Assembly: GCA_018402725.1 (NCBI GenBank)
Contig: JAGYII010000002.1
Coordinates: forward strand, 55,737 to 119,736
Direction of reading: 5' to 3'
Origin: Candidatus Izemoplasma sp.
GTDB lineage: Bacteria; Bacillota_I; Bacilli_A; Izemoplasmatales; Izemoplasmataceae
Length of the DNA stretch: 64,000 nucleotides
In this document: one piece after another, positions 9,275-17,566 of the stretch
How the letters are laid out: every line of letters begins with the position of its first letter
Numbering within the stretch: the first letter of the stretch is position 1
Position numbers and translations under genes: made by a program
The notes under the pieces: model-generated
Databases searched by the model: none
What the model was told of the DNA's origin: nothing
Seen by the model: the letters and a program-made list of their open reading frames with translations, nothing else

Positions 9275-9303
9275 ATTGTATGAATTGCGTCCTTTTTTGT
9301 CAA
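9275..9303 (-). promoter_or_regulatory. Promoter of the VUT-family transporter gene
   Basis: On the minus strand TTGACA (9298-9303) and TACAAT (9275-9280) are separated by 17 bases. It is divergent from, and close to, the gdpP promoter. Confidence 0.85.
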
Positions 9304-9322
9304 GAAATACCCTTGGTGCGTG

Positions 9323-9331
9323 TGCTATAAT
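9323..9331 (+). promoter_or_regulatory. Extended -10 promoter of gdpP-rplI
   Basis: TGC directly precedes TATAAT (9326-9331), an extended -10 element. No good -35 is seen at the right spacing. A GGAG site precedes the ATG at 9363. Confidence 0.65.
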
Positions 9332-9362
9332 ATAGCTACTCAAAATTTGATTTGGAGTAAGT

Positions 9363-11783
9363 ATGAGTCGTTTTATCGATGCCTTTATTACCTTATTACT
9401 AATTGCCTTAGGCGCATTAGGTTATATCTTTAGAAGCAATCTCTTTTGGCTCATTGTAGTCATCAGCCATGGCTTTGTGATATTACTGATGCGTTATTTT
9501 ATCTATCGATTAAGGCTCCAAGATAAGATTTTGATTAAACGCCTTGAAAACCGGATTGATACTAAAAATAAACAATTAAGACAAAAAAAAGAAATTGCGT
9601 CCCATATCCTTTATTATCATAGTGTCGGGGTCATAATTTTAGAAGAAGATTTTACTGTGACCTACGCCAACAAGATTGCTTCTGACTTATTTACCACGGC
9701 CTTAGAAGGCAAACAACTTGAATTATTAGATGAGCCCCTCTACCAAAGTGTCCGCTTTCATCCGGAAACTCGTCCGATCGTCACTTTAGGGGCAAAACAA
9801 TATGAAGTGTCGTACATTCAAGCTAGAAGAACCATCTATTTAACGCACGTCACGGAACGAGAATTTTTAAGACAAAAAAACATTGATGAGACCCCAATTC
9901 TTGGATATTTTCGTTTTGATCAATTTGAAGAAACCCTCGATGTTTTAGAGCGACCCGACCGAAACCAACTGGTTAACGATGCCTTAAACGTGATTGAAAA
10001 ATGGGCATCTAAATATCATTTTGAAGTGATCCCGCAATCAGAACGCCTCGTGATGATATTAGGGTACCGCAAAGAAATGAAACTCGCGATGGAAGAGGGA
10101 TTTACCTTTTTAAAATCGTTTGCAGAAATCGGTCAAGAAAAGGAAATCATCATCACCTTAAGTGGGGGCATTGCGATGGCCCAAATCCCCTTCGATGAAT
10201 TAGCTAAAGTCGCTGATCAATCCTTAGAAAGCGCCTCATCAAGAGGGGGCGATCAAATCATTATTAACGAAGAAGGCGAAACTTTAAAATATTACGGAGG
10301 TAATCCGCAAACCCAAGAAAAAAGAACCCGAATTTCGGCGCGGATTCATGCTCAAAAAATGGCCCGTATTATGGAAAACGTAGATCGTGTTTACGTCGCA
10401 CCCCATCAACATCCAGATAGTGATGCAATTGGAGCGGCCCTTGGCGTTTATAAGATGGCGAGAGCCCTTGATAAAGAAGCCTACATTTTAGTCGATTTAA
10501 AAGATATTTCTCCTGGAGTTTTAAAAATCATTGATTTATTAAAAACTGAAGGGAAACACCAAAACGTATTCATTCCAGTCCATACCGCTTTAAACCAAGA
10601 TTCAAAAAACTCATTAGTGGTGATTGTAGATCATCACTCAGAAGGCCAACTCTTATCCACCGCTTTACTCACTCAATATGAACAATACGTAATTATTGAC
10701 CACCATCGTAAGTTGGATGATGCCTTACAAAACCCTCTCTTTTTCTACCTAGAACCTTTCGCTTCTTCGACCACCGAACTCGTGGTTGAAATGATTAAAG
10801 CGTTTCAACCTAGCGTCTTGATTAGTTCTTTAGAAGCCACCATCATGTTGACAGGTATTATCGTTGATACCAATAACTTCATGTACCGTACGGGGTCAAG
10901 AACCTATGAGGCCGCCGCTTACTTAAGAACCCATGGGGCCGATTCGATTAAGGTGAAAAACTTCTTAAGAGAATCACTCGATGAAATTCGCTTAAAATCA
11001 CAACTTCTTAGCTTGGCAGAAGTGGTTCTCGGCCGGTTTTCGATGGTGGTTATTCCAGAAGAGATTAAACCTGATCGGACCCTGCTAGCGAAGGTCTCGG
11101 ATGAACAACTCGCGATTGATCACATTGAAGCCAGCTTCACGATTGGAACCCTCAGCGATGGAACCATTGGGGTGAGTGCCCGAAGTATTGACCGTTTCAA
11201 TGTTCAAGACCTGATGGAACAAATGGGCGGAGGGGGTCACCTTAACAACGCCGCCACCCAAATGAAAGACACAGACCCCATTAAAGTAAAAGAATTATTA
11301 ATCCAAAAACTTGAAGCCATTGATCAAGAAGGTGAACGAATGAAAGTTATTCTCTTACAAGATTTAAAGAATAAAGGTAAAAAAGATCAAGTGATCGATG
11401 TGGCCGCTGGTTATGGTCATTTCTTAATCACGAGTCATATCGCAGTGGAAGCCAGCAACCAAAACATCGATAAACTCTCGCAAGCCCAAGCTAAAAAAGA
11501 AGAGGATGACTTAAAAACCTTGATTCAAGCTAAAACCCTCAAAGGCCAAATTGATTACCGTGCGGTTAAACTCCCTGTTAAAATGGGAGATAATGGTAAA
11601 CTATACGCAAAGGTCAATACTAAGATGGTCGCAGAAGCTTTAAAAGACCAGCACGATATTGAAGTCGATAAGCGGAAGATCGTCCTCCCCGACAAAGTCG
11701 ACCAAAGCGGAACGTATTCAATTTCAATTAAGCTCCACAAAGACGTCATTGCAACTTTTGAATTGGTGGTAACTGAAGAATGA
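9363..11783 (+). CDS. GdpP-type cyclic-di-AMP phosphodiesterase fused to ribosomal protein L9
   Basis: This 806-residue frame joins two normally separate genes. Residues 1-~655 are GdpP: two membrane helices (~8-48), a PAS-like region (~80-165), a degenerate GGDEF domain (SRGGDQ, 293-298) and a DHH/DHHA1 phosphodiesterase (HPDSDAIG from H350, DHHRKL from D446, GGGGHLNNAA near 620). From M660 the sequence is bL9 (MKVILLQDLKNKGKK...). GdpP degrades c-di-AMP at the membrane; L9 belongs to the large ribosomal subunit. In other Firmicutes the order gdpP, rplI, dnaB is the same but with separate genes. The ATG at 11340 is preceded by GAAGGTG, so free L9 might be made from an internal start. Confidence 0.9.
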   Translation: MSRFIDAFITLLLIALGALGYIFRSNLFWLIVVISHGFVILLMRYFIYRLRLQDKILIKRLENRIDTKNKQLRQKKEIASHILYYHSVGVIILEEDFTVTYANKIASDLFTTALEGKQLELLDEPLYQSVRFHPETRPIVTLGAKQYEVSYIQARRTIYLTHVTEREFLRQKNIDETPILGYFRFDQFEETLDVLERPDRNQLVNDALNVIEKWASKYHFEVIPQSERLVMILGYRKEMKLAMEEGFTFLKSFAEIGQEKEIIITLSGGIAMAQIPFDELAKVADQSLESASSRGGDQIIINEEGETLKYYGGNPQTQEKRTRISARIHAQKMARIMENVDRVYVAPHQHPDSDAIGAALGVYKMARALDKEAYILVDLKDISPGVLKIIDLLKTEGKHQNVFIPVHTALNQDSKNSLVVIVDHHSEGQLLSTALLTQYEQYVIIDHHRKLDDALQNPLFFYLEPFASSTTELVVEMIKAFQPSVLISSLEATIMLTGIIVDTNNFMYRTGSRTYEAAAYLRTHGADSIKVKNFLRESLDEIRLKSQLLSLAEVVLGRFSMVVIPEEIKPDRTLLAKVSDEQLAIDHIEASFTIGTLSDGTIGVSARSIDRFNVQDLMEQMGGGGHLNNAATQMKDTDPIKVKELLIQKLEAIDQEGERMKVILLQDLKNKGKKDQVIDVAAGYGHFLITSHIAVEASNQNIDKLSQAQAKKEEDDLKTLIQAKTLKGQIDYRAVKLPVKMGDNGKLYAKVNTKMVAEALKDQHDIEVDKRKIVLPDKVDQSGTYSISIKLHKDVIATFELVVTEE
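11340..11783 (+). CDS. rplI: 50S ribosomal protein L9 (bL9), possible internally initiated product
   Basis: This is the L9 part of the GdpP-L9 frame. The ATG at 11340 starts a 147-residue protein of the normal L9 length, from MKVILLQDLK to the C-terminal rRNA-binding domain (GSVT/TIKLH-like end TYSISIKLHKDV). AAGGTG lies about 7 bases upstream and would serve as a ribosome binding site. No stop codon separates it from gdpP, so translation from this ATG as opposed to release by proteolysis is inferred, not shown. Confidence 0.6.
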   Translation: MKVILLQDLKNKGKKDQVIDVAAGYGHFLITSHIAVEASNQNIDKLSQAQAKKEEDDLKTLIQAKTLKGQIDYRAVKLPVKMGDNGKLYAKVNTKMVAEALKDQHDIEVDKRKIVLPDKVDQSGTYSISIKLHKDVIATFELVVTEE

Positions 11784-13144
11784 TGGATGTGAAACAACTT
11801 CCTTTTAATGCCGATGCCGAGCAAAATATCCTTGGGGCTATTTTCTTAGATGGCAGCACCATTAAAATCGTGATTGATCGCCTTGAGATCAATGACTTTT
11901 TCATCTTGAAACATCGTCTGATTTACGAAGCGATGCGGACGATGTTTGAAACGGGGATGCAAGTCGACTACACGACGCTCACCGATCATTTAATGTCGAG
12001 AGATTTATTGGTCAGTGCCGGAGGCGCTGATTATATTTTACAATTATCAGATACGACCCCATCTGTCGCTAATTTAGAATATTACATCAACATTGTGAAA
12101 GATAAAGCGGTCATCCGCAATATCATCGAAGTGAGTAAACAAATTGCTGAAGAAGGCTTTAGTGCGACGGATATGGCGACTTTCGTGGATGAATCCGAAC
12201 GTCGTATTTTTGAAGTGGCCTCATCCCGCCGGACCAGTGGATTTGTTCGCTTAAATACAGTGGCTGATGAGGTTATTTCTAAAACCGAAAAAGCCAAACA
12301 AAACACCGGATCAGTCACCGGCCTTGATACCGGATTTGAAGAACTCAACCGCTATACGTTAGGCCTCCAACCCGAAGAACTATATATCATTGCGGGACGT
12401 CCCTCGATGGGGAAATCGGCATTTGCGTTAAACATTGCAACCAACGTTTGTAAGTCTCATGCGCAAGCCAATGTAGCCATCTTCTCTTTAGAGATGGGGG
12501 TTGAACAATTGGTGGGCCGGATGCTCAGCGCTGAAGCCCGTGTGTTATCTCAAAAAATTAAATTAGGAGATTTATCGACCGCGGAGTGGGAACAACTTTC
12601 CCTAGCTTCAACGAAACTGTCAAAACTCAATATTTTATTTGATGATTCTGGGACGGTCAGAGTGACAGATCTTCGTCAAAAATGTCGGAAATTATCCCAA
12701 GAAGGTCGCCTTGATTTAGTGATCATTGATTACTTACAACTTTTAGGGGCTTCAAAACCTAATCCGAACCGCGTTCAAGAAGTCTCAGAGATTTCACGAA
12801 CGCTTAAAGAAATGGCTCGTGAATTAAAAATCCCTGTGATTGCTTTATCTCAGCTTTCAAGAAACGTTGAATCACGCAACGATAAACGCCCTATTATGGC
12901 GGATTTAAGAGAATCAGGCTCGATTGAACAAGATGCCGATGTTATCTTATTCTTATACCGAGATGATTATTATAATCAAGAATCTCAATACCCCGATCAA
13001 GTTGATATTATCATTGCTAAAAACCGTTCAGGCGCGACCGTTACTGAAGGGATTCCTTTGCTCTTTAAAAAAGCATATAGTACGTTTAAAACCCTTAAAC
13101 AAAACGTTCCAGCCATGGACGAATCCATCCCAGACATTTCATAG
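11780..13144 (+). CDS. dnaB: Replicative DNA helicase
   Basis: The 454-residue protein is full length for DnaB/DnaC-type hexameric helicases. The N-terminal domain (PFNADAEQNILGAIF, ~residues 5-110) is followed by the RecA-like ATPase domain with Walker A GRPSMGKSA near residue 206, the IIDYLQLL Walker B and the LSQLSRNVE and LRESGSIEQDAD blocks. It unwinds DNA at the fork and loads with primase. Its ATG overlaps the upstream stop by 4 bases (ATGA); a second ATG follows immediately. Confidence 0.96.
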   Translation: MMDVKQLPFNADAEQNILGAIFLDGSTIKIVIDRLEINDFFILKHRLIYEAMRTMFETGMQVDYTTLTDHLMSRDLLVSAGGADYILQLSDTTPSVANLEYYINIVKDKAVIRNIIEVSKQIAEEGFSATDMATFVDESERRIFEVASSRRTSGFVRLNTVADEVISKTEKAKQNTGSVTGLDTGFEELNRYTLGLQPEELYIIAGRPSMGKSAFALNIATNVCKSHAQANVAIFSLEMGVEQLVGRMLSAEARVLSQKIKLGDLSTAEWEQLSLASTKLSKLNILFDDSGTVRVTDLRQKCRKLSQEGRLDLVIIDYLQLLGASKPNPNRVQEVSEISRTLKEMARELKIPVIALSQLSRNVESRNDKRPIMADLRESGSIEQDADVILFLYRDDYYNQESQYPDQVDIIIAKNRSGATVTEGIPLLFKKAYSTFKTLKQNVPAMDESIPDIS

Positions 13145-13168
13145 CGCGCGCCCTGCGTGCTTTTTTTT
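13145..13168 (+). terminator. Terminator after dnaB
   Basis: GCGCGC and GCGTGC can pair (one G-T), followed by eight T. Confidence 0.7.
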
Positions 13169-13172
13169 GCCG

Positions 13173-13201
13173 TTGAAAATTGTCTTTGACTGTACTATAA
13201 T
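13173..13201 (+). promoter_or_regulatory. prfA promoter
   Basis: TTGAAA (13173-13178) and TATAAT (13196-13201) are 17 bases apart. Confidence 0.85.
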
Positions 13202-13225
13202 AGTGCGGAAACTTTAGGAGAAACT

Positions 13226-14287
13226 ATGATTGATCGACTTCAAGCGATTCAAAAACGCTACACGGTGATTCAAAACGAACTCTCATCACCGGACATTGTG
13301 AATGATATAGAAAAAATGACGACCCTATCCAAAGAAATCAGTGGGCTTGAACCCATTGTCGATACGTATAAGGTCTATTTAGACGTTCAAAAACAAATTC
13401 AAGACCTCAAAGAGCTTTCTAAAGACGATGATCCTGACATGCGTGAATGGGCCCACAGCGAACTACCAGAAGCTAAAGAAAAACTGGAATCTTTAGAACT
13501 CGAGCTTCAAAAACTCTTAGTTCCTAAAGACCCTAATGATGATAAAAATATCATCATGGAAATTAGAGGGGCGGCCGGAGGCGATGAAGCGAACATTTTT
13601 GCGGGTGATTTATTCCGGATGTATTTAAAATTCTTTGAAACCAAAGGCTTCACGTACGAAGTTATTCACGCCATCCCCAATGACATGGGCGGATACTCTC
13701 AAATTGAGATTAGTATCCGCGGAAAAAGTCCATATCGTTATTTAAAATATGAGTCAGGGGCTCACCGGGTTCAACGAATCCCCCTCACCGAATCTCAAGG
13801 CCGGGTTCATACTTCCACCGCAACGGTCCTCGTTTTACCTGAAGCCGAAGCGATTGATTTTGAAATGAACATGGGCGAACTGAGAATTGATACGTATCGT
13901 TCTTCAGGAAACGGAGGCCAAAGTGTTAATACCACGGACTCTGCGATCAGAATTACTCATCTCCCAACTGGAACGGTGGTCACGTGCCAAGATGGAAAAA
14001 GCCAACACGAAAATAAAGCCACCGCTTTAAGAGTTATGCGCTCAAGACTCTATGACCGTCTCCAACAAGAACAACTTGATAAAGAGGGTGTGGAGCGCCG
14101 TAGTAAAATTGGTAGTGGCGACCGCAGTGAAAAAATTAGAACGTATAATTATCCTCAAAACCGCATCACCGATCACCGGATCGGTTTCACAATTCAACAA
14201 CTCGACCGCGTGATGGAAGGTAAACTTGATTCCATCATTGAAGCGCTCGGGGACGAAGAACTCAAAAGAAAATTAAGTGATTCGTAA
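13226..14287 (+). CDS. prfA: Peptide chain release factor 1
   Basis: The 353-residue protein carries the catalytic GGQ motif (230-232) and, in domain 2, the P-x-T tripeptide (P186-L-T188 within RVQRIPLTESQGR) that marks RF1, which reads UAA and UAG. The RF2 tripeptide SPF is absent. Because UGA also acts as a stop in this genome, a separate RF2 is expected elsewhere. GGAG precedes the ATG. prmC, which methylates the GGQ glutamine, follows with a short overlap or close spacing. Confidence 0.96.
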   Translation: MIDRLQAIQKRYTVIQNELSSPDIVNDIEKMTTLSKEISGLEPIVDTYKVYLDVQKQIQDLKELSKDDDPDMREWAHSELPEAKEKLESLELELQKLLVPKDPNDDKNIIMEIRGAAGGDEANIFAGDLFRMYLKFFETKGFTYEVIHAIPNDMGGYSQIEISIRGKSPYRYLKYESGAHRVQRIPLTESQGRVHTSTATVLVLPEAEAIDFEMNMGELRIDTYRSSGNGGQSVNTTDSAIRITHLPTGTVVTCQDGKSQHENKATALRVMRSRLYDRLQQEQLDKEGVERRSKIGSGDRSEKIRTYNYPQNRITDHRIGFTIQQLDRVMEGKLDSIIEALGDEELKRKLSDS

Positions 14288-14294
14288 GGATGAT

Positions 14295-15140
14295 ATGCCA
14301 ACTTATAAAGAAATCTTGAAATTGAATGAATCCTATGCGAGTGACAATGGCAAAGAACCCACCGCCATTAAACGCCTCATCATGCATCATGCAGGCTTAA
14401 ACGCAACCGCTTATTATCAACATCAAGATGAAGAAATGCCGAAAGCGCTGTATCAGGTTTTCTTAAAAGATGTGGATGCCTACATCAAGAAAAACACCCC
14501 CGTCCAACACCTAATTGGCCATGAATATTTTTATGGCTATTCTTTTCATGTAAGTAAAGATGTTTTAATTCCACGTTATGAAACCGAAGAATTGGTGACG
14601 AACGTGTTAGATTATATCGAAAACCTTTTTGACCAAAAACCGATTCGATGTGTGGATATAGGAACAGGATCAGGTTGCATTGCGATCAGTTTAAAAAAAG
14701 AACGGCCTAATCTTATTGTGTCGGCTTCAGATATCTCAAAAGAAGCGTTAAAAGTCGCTGTAAAAAACGCCCAATCTCTAGGGGTGGATATCACCTTTAA
14801 ACAAGGAGATATGATGATTCCTTTTGCGGGAGAAACGTTTGATGTGATTGTCTCAAACCCTCCTTATTTAAAAACAGGGGAAGTCGTCGAGTCGATTGTT
14901 TTAGATAATGAACCTCACGTCGCTTTGTTTGGTGGCGACGACGGACTTAAATATTACCGGCGCTTATTTGAAGAATCTCCTGCCCTTTTAAGCCCCCGTT
15001 TTTTAATTGCCTTAGAACATGGATATGATAGTGCCAAAGCGATTCGGAAGCTCGCGAAAAAGCTTCTTCCTGGCACTGAAATCATTCACAAGAAGGATAT
15101 GCAAGGTAGGGACCGAATGACGTTTATTGTCAAGAAGTGA
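14295..15140 (+). CDS. prmC: Release-factor glutamine methyltransferase
   Basis: The enzyme methylates the GGQ glutamine of release factors. Class I methyltransferase motifs are visible: CVDIGTGSGCIA for SAM binding and the NPPY active-site motif (VSNPPYLK). An N-terminal helical domain of about 75 residues precedes them. I chose the ATG at 14295 because AAGGA from the prfA end lies just upstream; a GTG at 14277 overlapping prfA by 11 bases would add six residues. The stop is TGA. Confidence 0.93.
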   Translation: MPTYKEILKLNESYASDNGKEPTAIKRLIMHHAGLNATAYYQHQDEEMPKALYQVFLKDVDAYIKKNTPVQHLIGHEYFYGYSFHVSKDVLIPRYETEELVTNVLDYIENLFDQKPIRCVDIGTGSGCIAISLKKERPNLIVSASDISKEALKVAVKNAQSLGVDITFKQGDMMIPFAGETFDVIVSNPPYLKTGEVVESIVLDNEPHVALFGGDDGLKYYRRLFEESPALLSPRFLIALEHGYDSAKAIRKLAKKLLPGTEIIHKKDMQGRDRMTFIVKK

Positions 15141-15152
15141 TTCGCTTATAAC

Positions 15153-15181
15153 TTGACAAAGCTTTCAAAAGTCTTGATAAT
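15153..15181 (+). promoter_or_regulatory. topA promoter
   Basis: TTGACA (15153-15158) and GATAAT (15176-15181) are 17 bases apart. Confidence 0.88.
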
Positions 15182-15205
15182 ACACGAACATGGAGGCCAA
15201 ACATA

Positions 15206-17263
15206 TTGAAAAAATTGGTTATCGTTGAATCCCCATCCAAATCAAAAACCATCCACCAATATCTCGGATCTGACTTTGAAGTGTTATCTTCTAAAGGTCA
15301 TATCCGAGATTTAGCGATTGCTAAAGCGGGGGGATTAGGTTTAGATATAGAAAATGGCTTTCAACCGATTTATGCGATCATTAAAGGTAAAGAAGGCATC
15401 GTTAAAGAACTTAAAAAGGCCGCATCAAATGCGGATGAAATATATTTAGCAACCGACCCTGACCGCGAAGGGGAAGCGATTAGTTGGCATTTAAAAGAAG
15501 TGCTAGATATCGAAAATAAGCCTTACTTCAGAGTCATCTTTAATGAAGTCACCCGGAGTGCGATTGAAGATGCCTTTAAATCGCCTAGAAGTATTGATGA
15601 TAATCTCGTTTCTTCGCAAGAGACACGAAGAATCATTGACCGAATCATTGGTTTTAAACTATCCAAACTTCTTCAAAATAAAATTAAATCAAAATCAGCG
15701 GGCCGCGTCCAATCGGTCGCTTTAAAGATTTTAGTTGAACGTGAAAAAGAGATTCAGGCCTTTGTTCCTGAGGAGTTTTGGAAAATCAAAGCGACCTTTG
15801 ATTCATTAGAAGCGGACTTAAAAATCAATAGTAAGAAAAGCACCATTCATAATGAAGCTGAAGCTGAAAAAGTCGTCGCTTCACTTAAACCTTCTTACAC
15901 CGTAAGTCGTTATGAAACTAAAATGAGAGAACGCGCCTCTAAACCGGCTTTTATCACATCCACCCTTCAACAAGAAGCATCCAATAAACTCAACATGTCA
16001 GGTCAAAGAACCATGGTGGTGGCTCAAAAATTATATGAAGGGGTTCAACTCGGTAAAGAGACCGTAGGGTTAATAACCTACATGCGGACTGATTCAACCC
16101 GGTTATCCCAAACCTTTGTCCAACCCGCCATGAGTTATGTGGAAAGCACCTATGGGAAAAAATATGTGGGTAAACCAACCTTCACAACGTCTAAAAATTC
16201 CCAAGATGCCCACGAAGCGATTCGTCCGACTTCCGTTGAATATACCCCTGAATCCATTGAAAAACATTTAACCAAAGATGAATTTAAAATCTACCAGTTG
16301 ATTTACCGTAGAGCGTTAGCTTCACTAATGAGTGCGGCCCAAATCAGTGGGACTACCTTAGAACTAACTAACGGTGAACATGTCTTTGAAAGTAAAGCCC
16401 AAGAACTCATCTTTGATGGTTATTTGAAAGTTTATGGGGATTATGAAAAAGTCGAAACCATTGAACTTCCACCCCTTAAAGAAAACGATGTTTTAACCGG
16501 AGCCAACGTAGAAAAAAGTCAACATTTTACCCAAGCATCCCCCAGATACACCGAAGCTAAACTGATTAAAACCATGGAAGCGCTCGGAATCGGTCGACCA
16601 TCGACGTATGCCCAAACCATTGCCACTTTAAAGAAAAGACAATATGTTTCGATTGAAGAAAAAAAATTCATTCCTTCAGAGCAAGGCATGTTAACGATTG
16701 AAAACTTAGGCTCATTTTTTGATGAGATTATCAATGTTGATTACACCGCAAACATGGAAACGTTACTGGATGATATCGCCACCTCGGGAAAAGATCATTT
16801 AAAAATCGTTGAAGACTTTTACACCACCTTCATGCCGATGGTTGAAAAAGCCAACAAAGAAATGCTCAAAAAAGCGGCTAAACTGACCGGAGAAAAATGC
16901 CCCTTATGCGGGTCTCCAATGGTCGAAAGGGAATCTCGGTACGGTACTTTTGAAGCCTGCAGTGGTTATCCCGAATGCAAATACATAAAACCAAAAGATG
17001 AAACAAGAGAAGTGCCTGTAGATACAGGAATCTTGTGTCCTTCTTGTAAAAAAGGAACCTTCGTTGAACGGATGGCTAAAAAAGGGAGAAATAAAGGCAA
17101 CGTATTTTATGCCTGTAATAATTTCCCTAAATGCAAAAACATCTTACGAGGCAAACCAACCGGAGACAATTGCCCCAATTGTGATCACCCGATGGTCACT
17201 TTAAATGATGGCTCTGTGGTCTGTAATGATACCGAAGCATGCTTAGAAAATAAAACGGCTTAA
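15206..17263 (+). CDS. topA: DNA topoisomerase I (type IA)
   Basis: The 685-residue enzyme relaxes negative supercoils. It begins at a TTG codon behind GGAGG. The TOPRIM domain is at the N-terminus (VIVESPSKSKT, then DPDREGE near residue 85). The active-site tyrosine is Y292 in GLITYMRTDSTR. The C-terminus has three zinc-ribbon repeats: CPLCGSPM with CSGYPECKY, CPSCKKG with CNNFPKCK, and CPNCDHPM with a final CNDTEAC. It is transcribed alone between its own promoter and a terminator. Confidence 0.96.
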   Translation: MKKLVIVESPSKSKTIHQYLGSDFEVLSSKGHIRDLAIAKAGGLGLDIENGFQPIYAIIKGKEGIVKELKKAASNADEIYLATDPDREGEAISWHLKEVLDIENKPYFRVIFNEVTRSAIEDAFKSPRSIDDNLVSSQETRRIIDRIIGFKLSKLLQNKIKSKSAGRVQSVALKILVEREKEIQAFVPEEFWKIKATFDSLEADLKINSKKSTIHNEAEAEKVVASLKPSYTVSRYETKMRERASKPAFITSTLQQEASNKLNMSGQRTMVVAQKLYEGVQLGKETVGLITYMRTDSTRLSQTFVQPAMSYVESTYGKKYVGKPTFTTSKNSQDAHEAIRPTSVEYTPESIEKHLTKDEFKIYQLIYRRALASLMSAAQISGTTLELTNGEHVFESKAQELIFDGYLKVYGDYEKVETIELPPLKENDVLTGANVEKSQHFTQASPRYTEAKLIKTMEALGIGRPSTYAQTIATLKKRQYVSIEEKKFIPSEQGMLTIENLGSFFDEIINVDYTANMETLLDDIATSGKDHLKIVEDFYTTFMPMVEKANKEMLKKAAKLTGEKCPLCGSPMVERESRYGTFEACSGYPECKYIKPKDETREVPVDTGILCPSCKKGTFVERMAKKGRNKGNVFYACNNFPKCKNILRGKPTGDNCPNCDHPMVTLNDGSVVCNDTEACLENKTA

Positions 17264-17271
17264 GCCAATAT

Positions 17272-17301
17272 AAATCTCCTTTTGATAAGGGAGATTTTTT
17301 T
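17272..17301 (+). terminator. Terminator after topA
   Basis: AAATCTCC and GGAGATTT form a stem around a short loop, followed by a T-run. Confidence 0.85.
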
Positions 17302-17369
17302 CTTAAAAATCATTTGATAATGAAATGGGAAGGAATTTTATAATTTCTTTAAATTTAAAAGAGTCTTAG

Positions 17370-17511
17370 TTGACGGCATGATTTAGCTATGTTAAATTAA
17401 AAGTGCGATCGTGAGATTGCAAAGATTTATCCCTTACATAGCATGTGAATAATTGATTTTATTCACACATCCCCTTCCTTAAATCCGCCGTGAGGCGGAT
17501 TTTCCCTTTTT
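17370..17511 (+). ncRNA. Structured intergenic RNA candidate between topA and ftsY
   Basis: The 300-base gap between topA and ftsY has no gene but three strong hairpins in a row on the + strand. They are a 7-base stem with a GTGA tetraloop (17404-17421), a 9-base stem (17444-17452/17459-17467) and a 9-base stem with another GTGA tetraloop (17481-17502). The last is followed by a T-rich stretch to 17511, like a terminator. GCTATGT (17386-17392) can pair with ACATAGC (17436-17442) to enclose the first hairpin. Possible promoters are TTGATA-19-TATAAT (17314-17344) or TTGACG-17-TAAATT (17370-17398). It lacks the conserved SRP RNA core although the SRP genes follow. I do not recognise the family. 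Confidence 0.5.
17481..17511 (+). terminator. Terminator-like hairpin ending the intergenic RNA candidate
   Basis: A perfect 9-base stem AAATCCGCC/GGCGGATTT closed by GTGA is followed by TTCCCTTTTT. The T-run is interrupted by CCC, so termination may be partial. Confidence 0.65.
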
Positions 17512-17534
17512 AGGGACATTCGAGATTTCATATG

Positions 17535-17543
17535 TGCTATAAT
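17535..17543 (+). promoter_or_regulatory. ftsY operon promoter (extended -10)
   Basis: TGC directly precedes TATAAT (17538-17543), 23 bases upstream of the ftsY ATG. No clear -35. Confidence 0.65.
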
Positions 17544-17566
17544 AACCGTGCTAAAAAGGTAGGTAT

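Noticed and set aside
9247..9362. preQ1 riboswitch upstream of the VUT-family gene
   Set aside because: The promoter leaves only ~20 bases of leader, too short for any preQ1 aptamer.
17370..17511. tracrRNA or SRP RNA
   Set aside because: No CRISPR repeats or cas genes in the window, and the SRP RNA core is absent; the region is left as an unassigned structured RNA.
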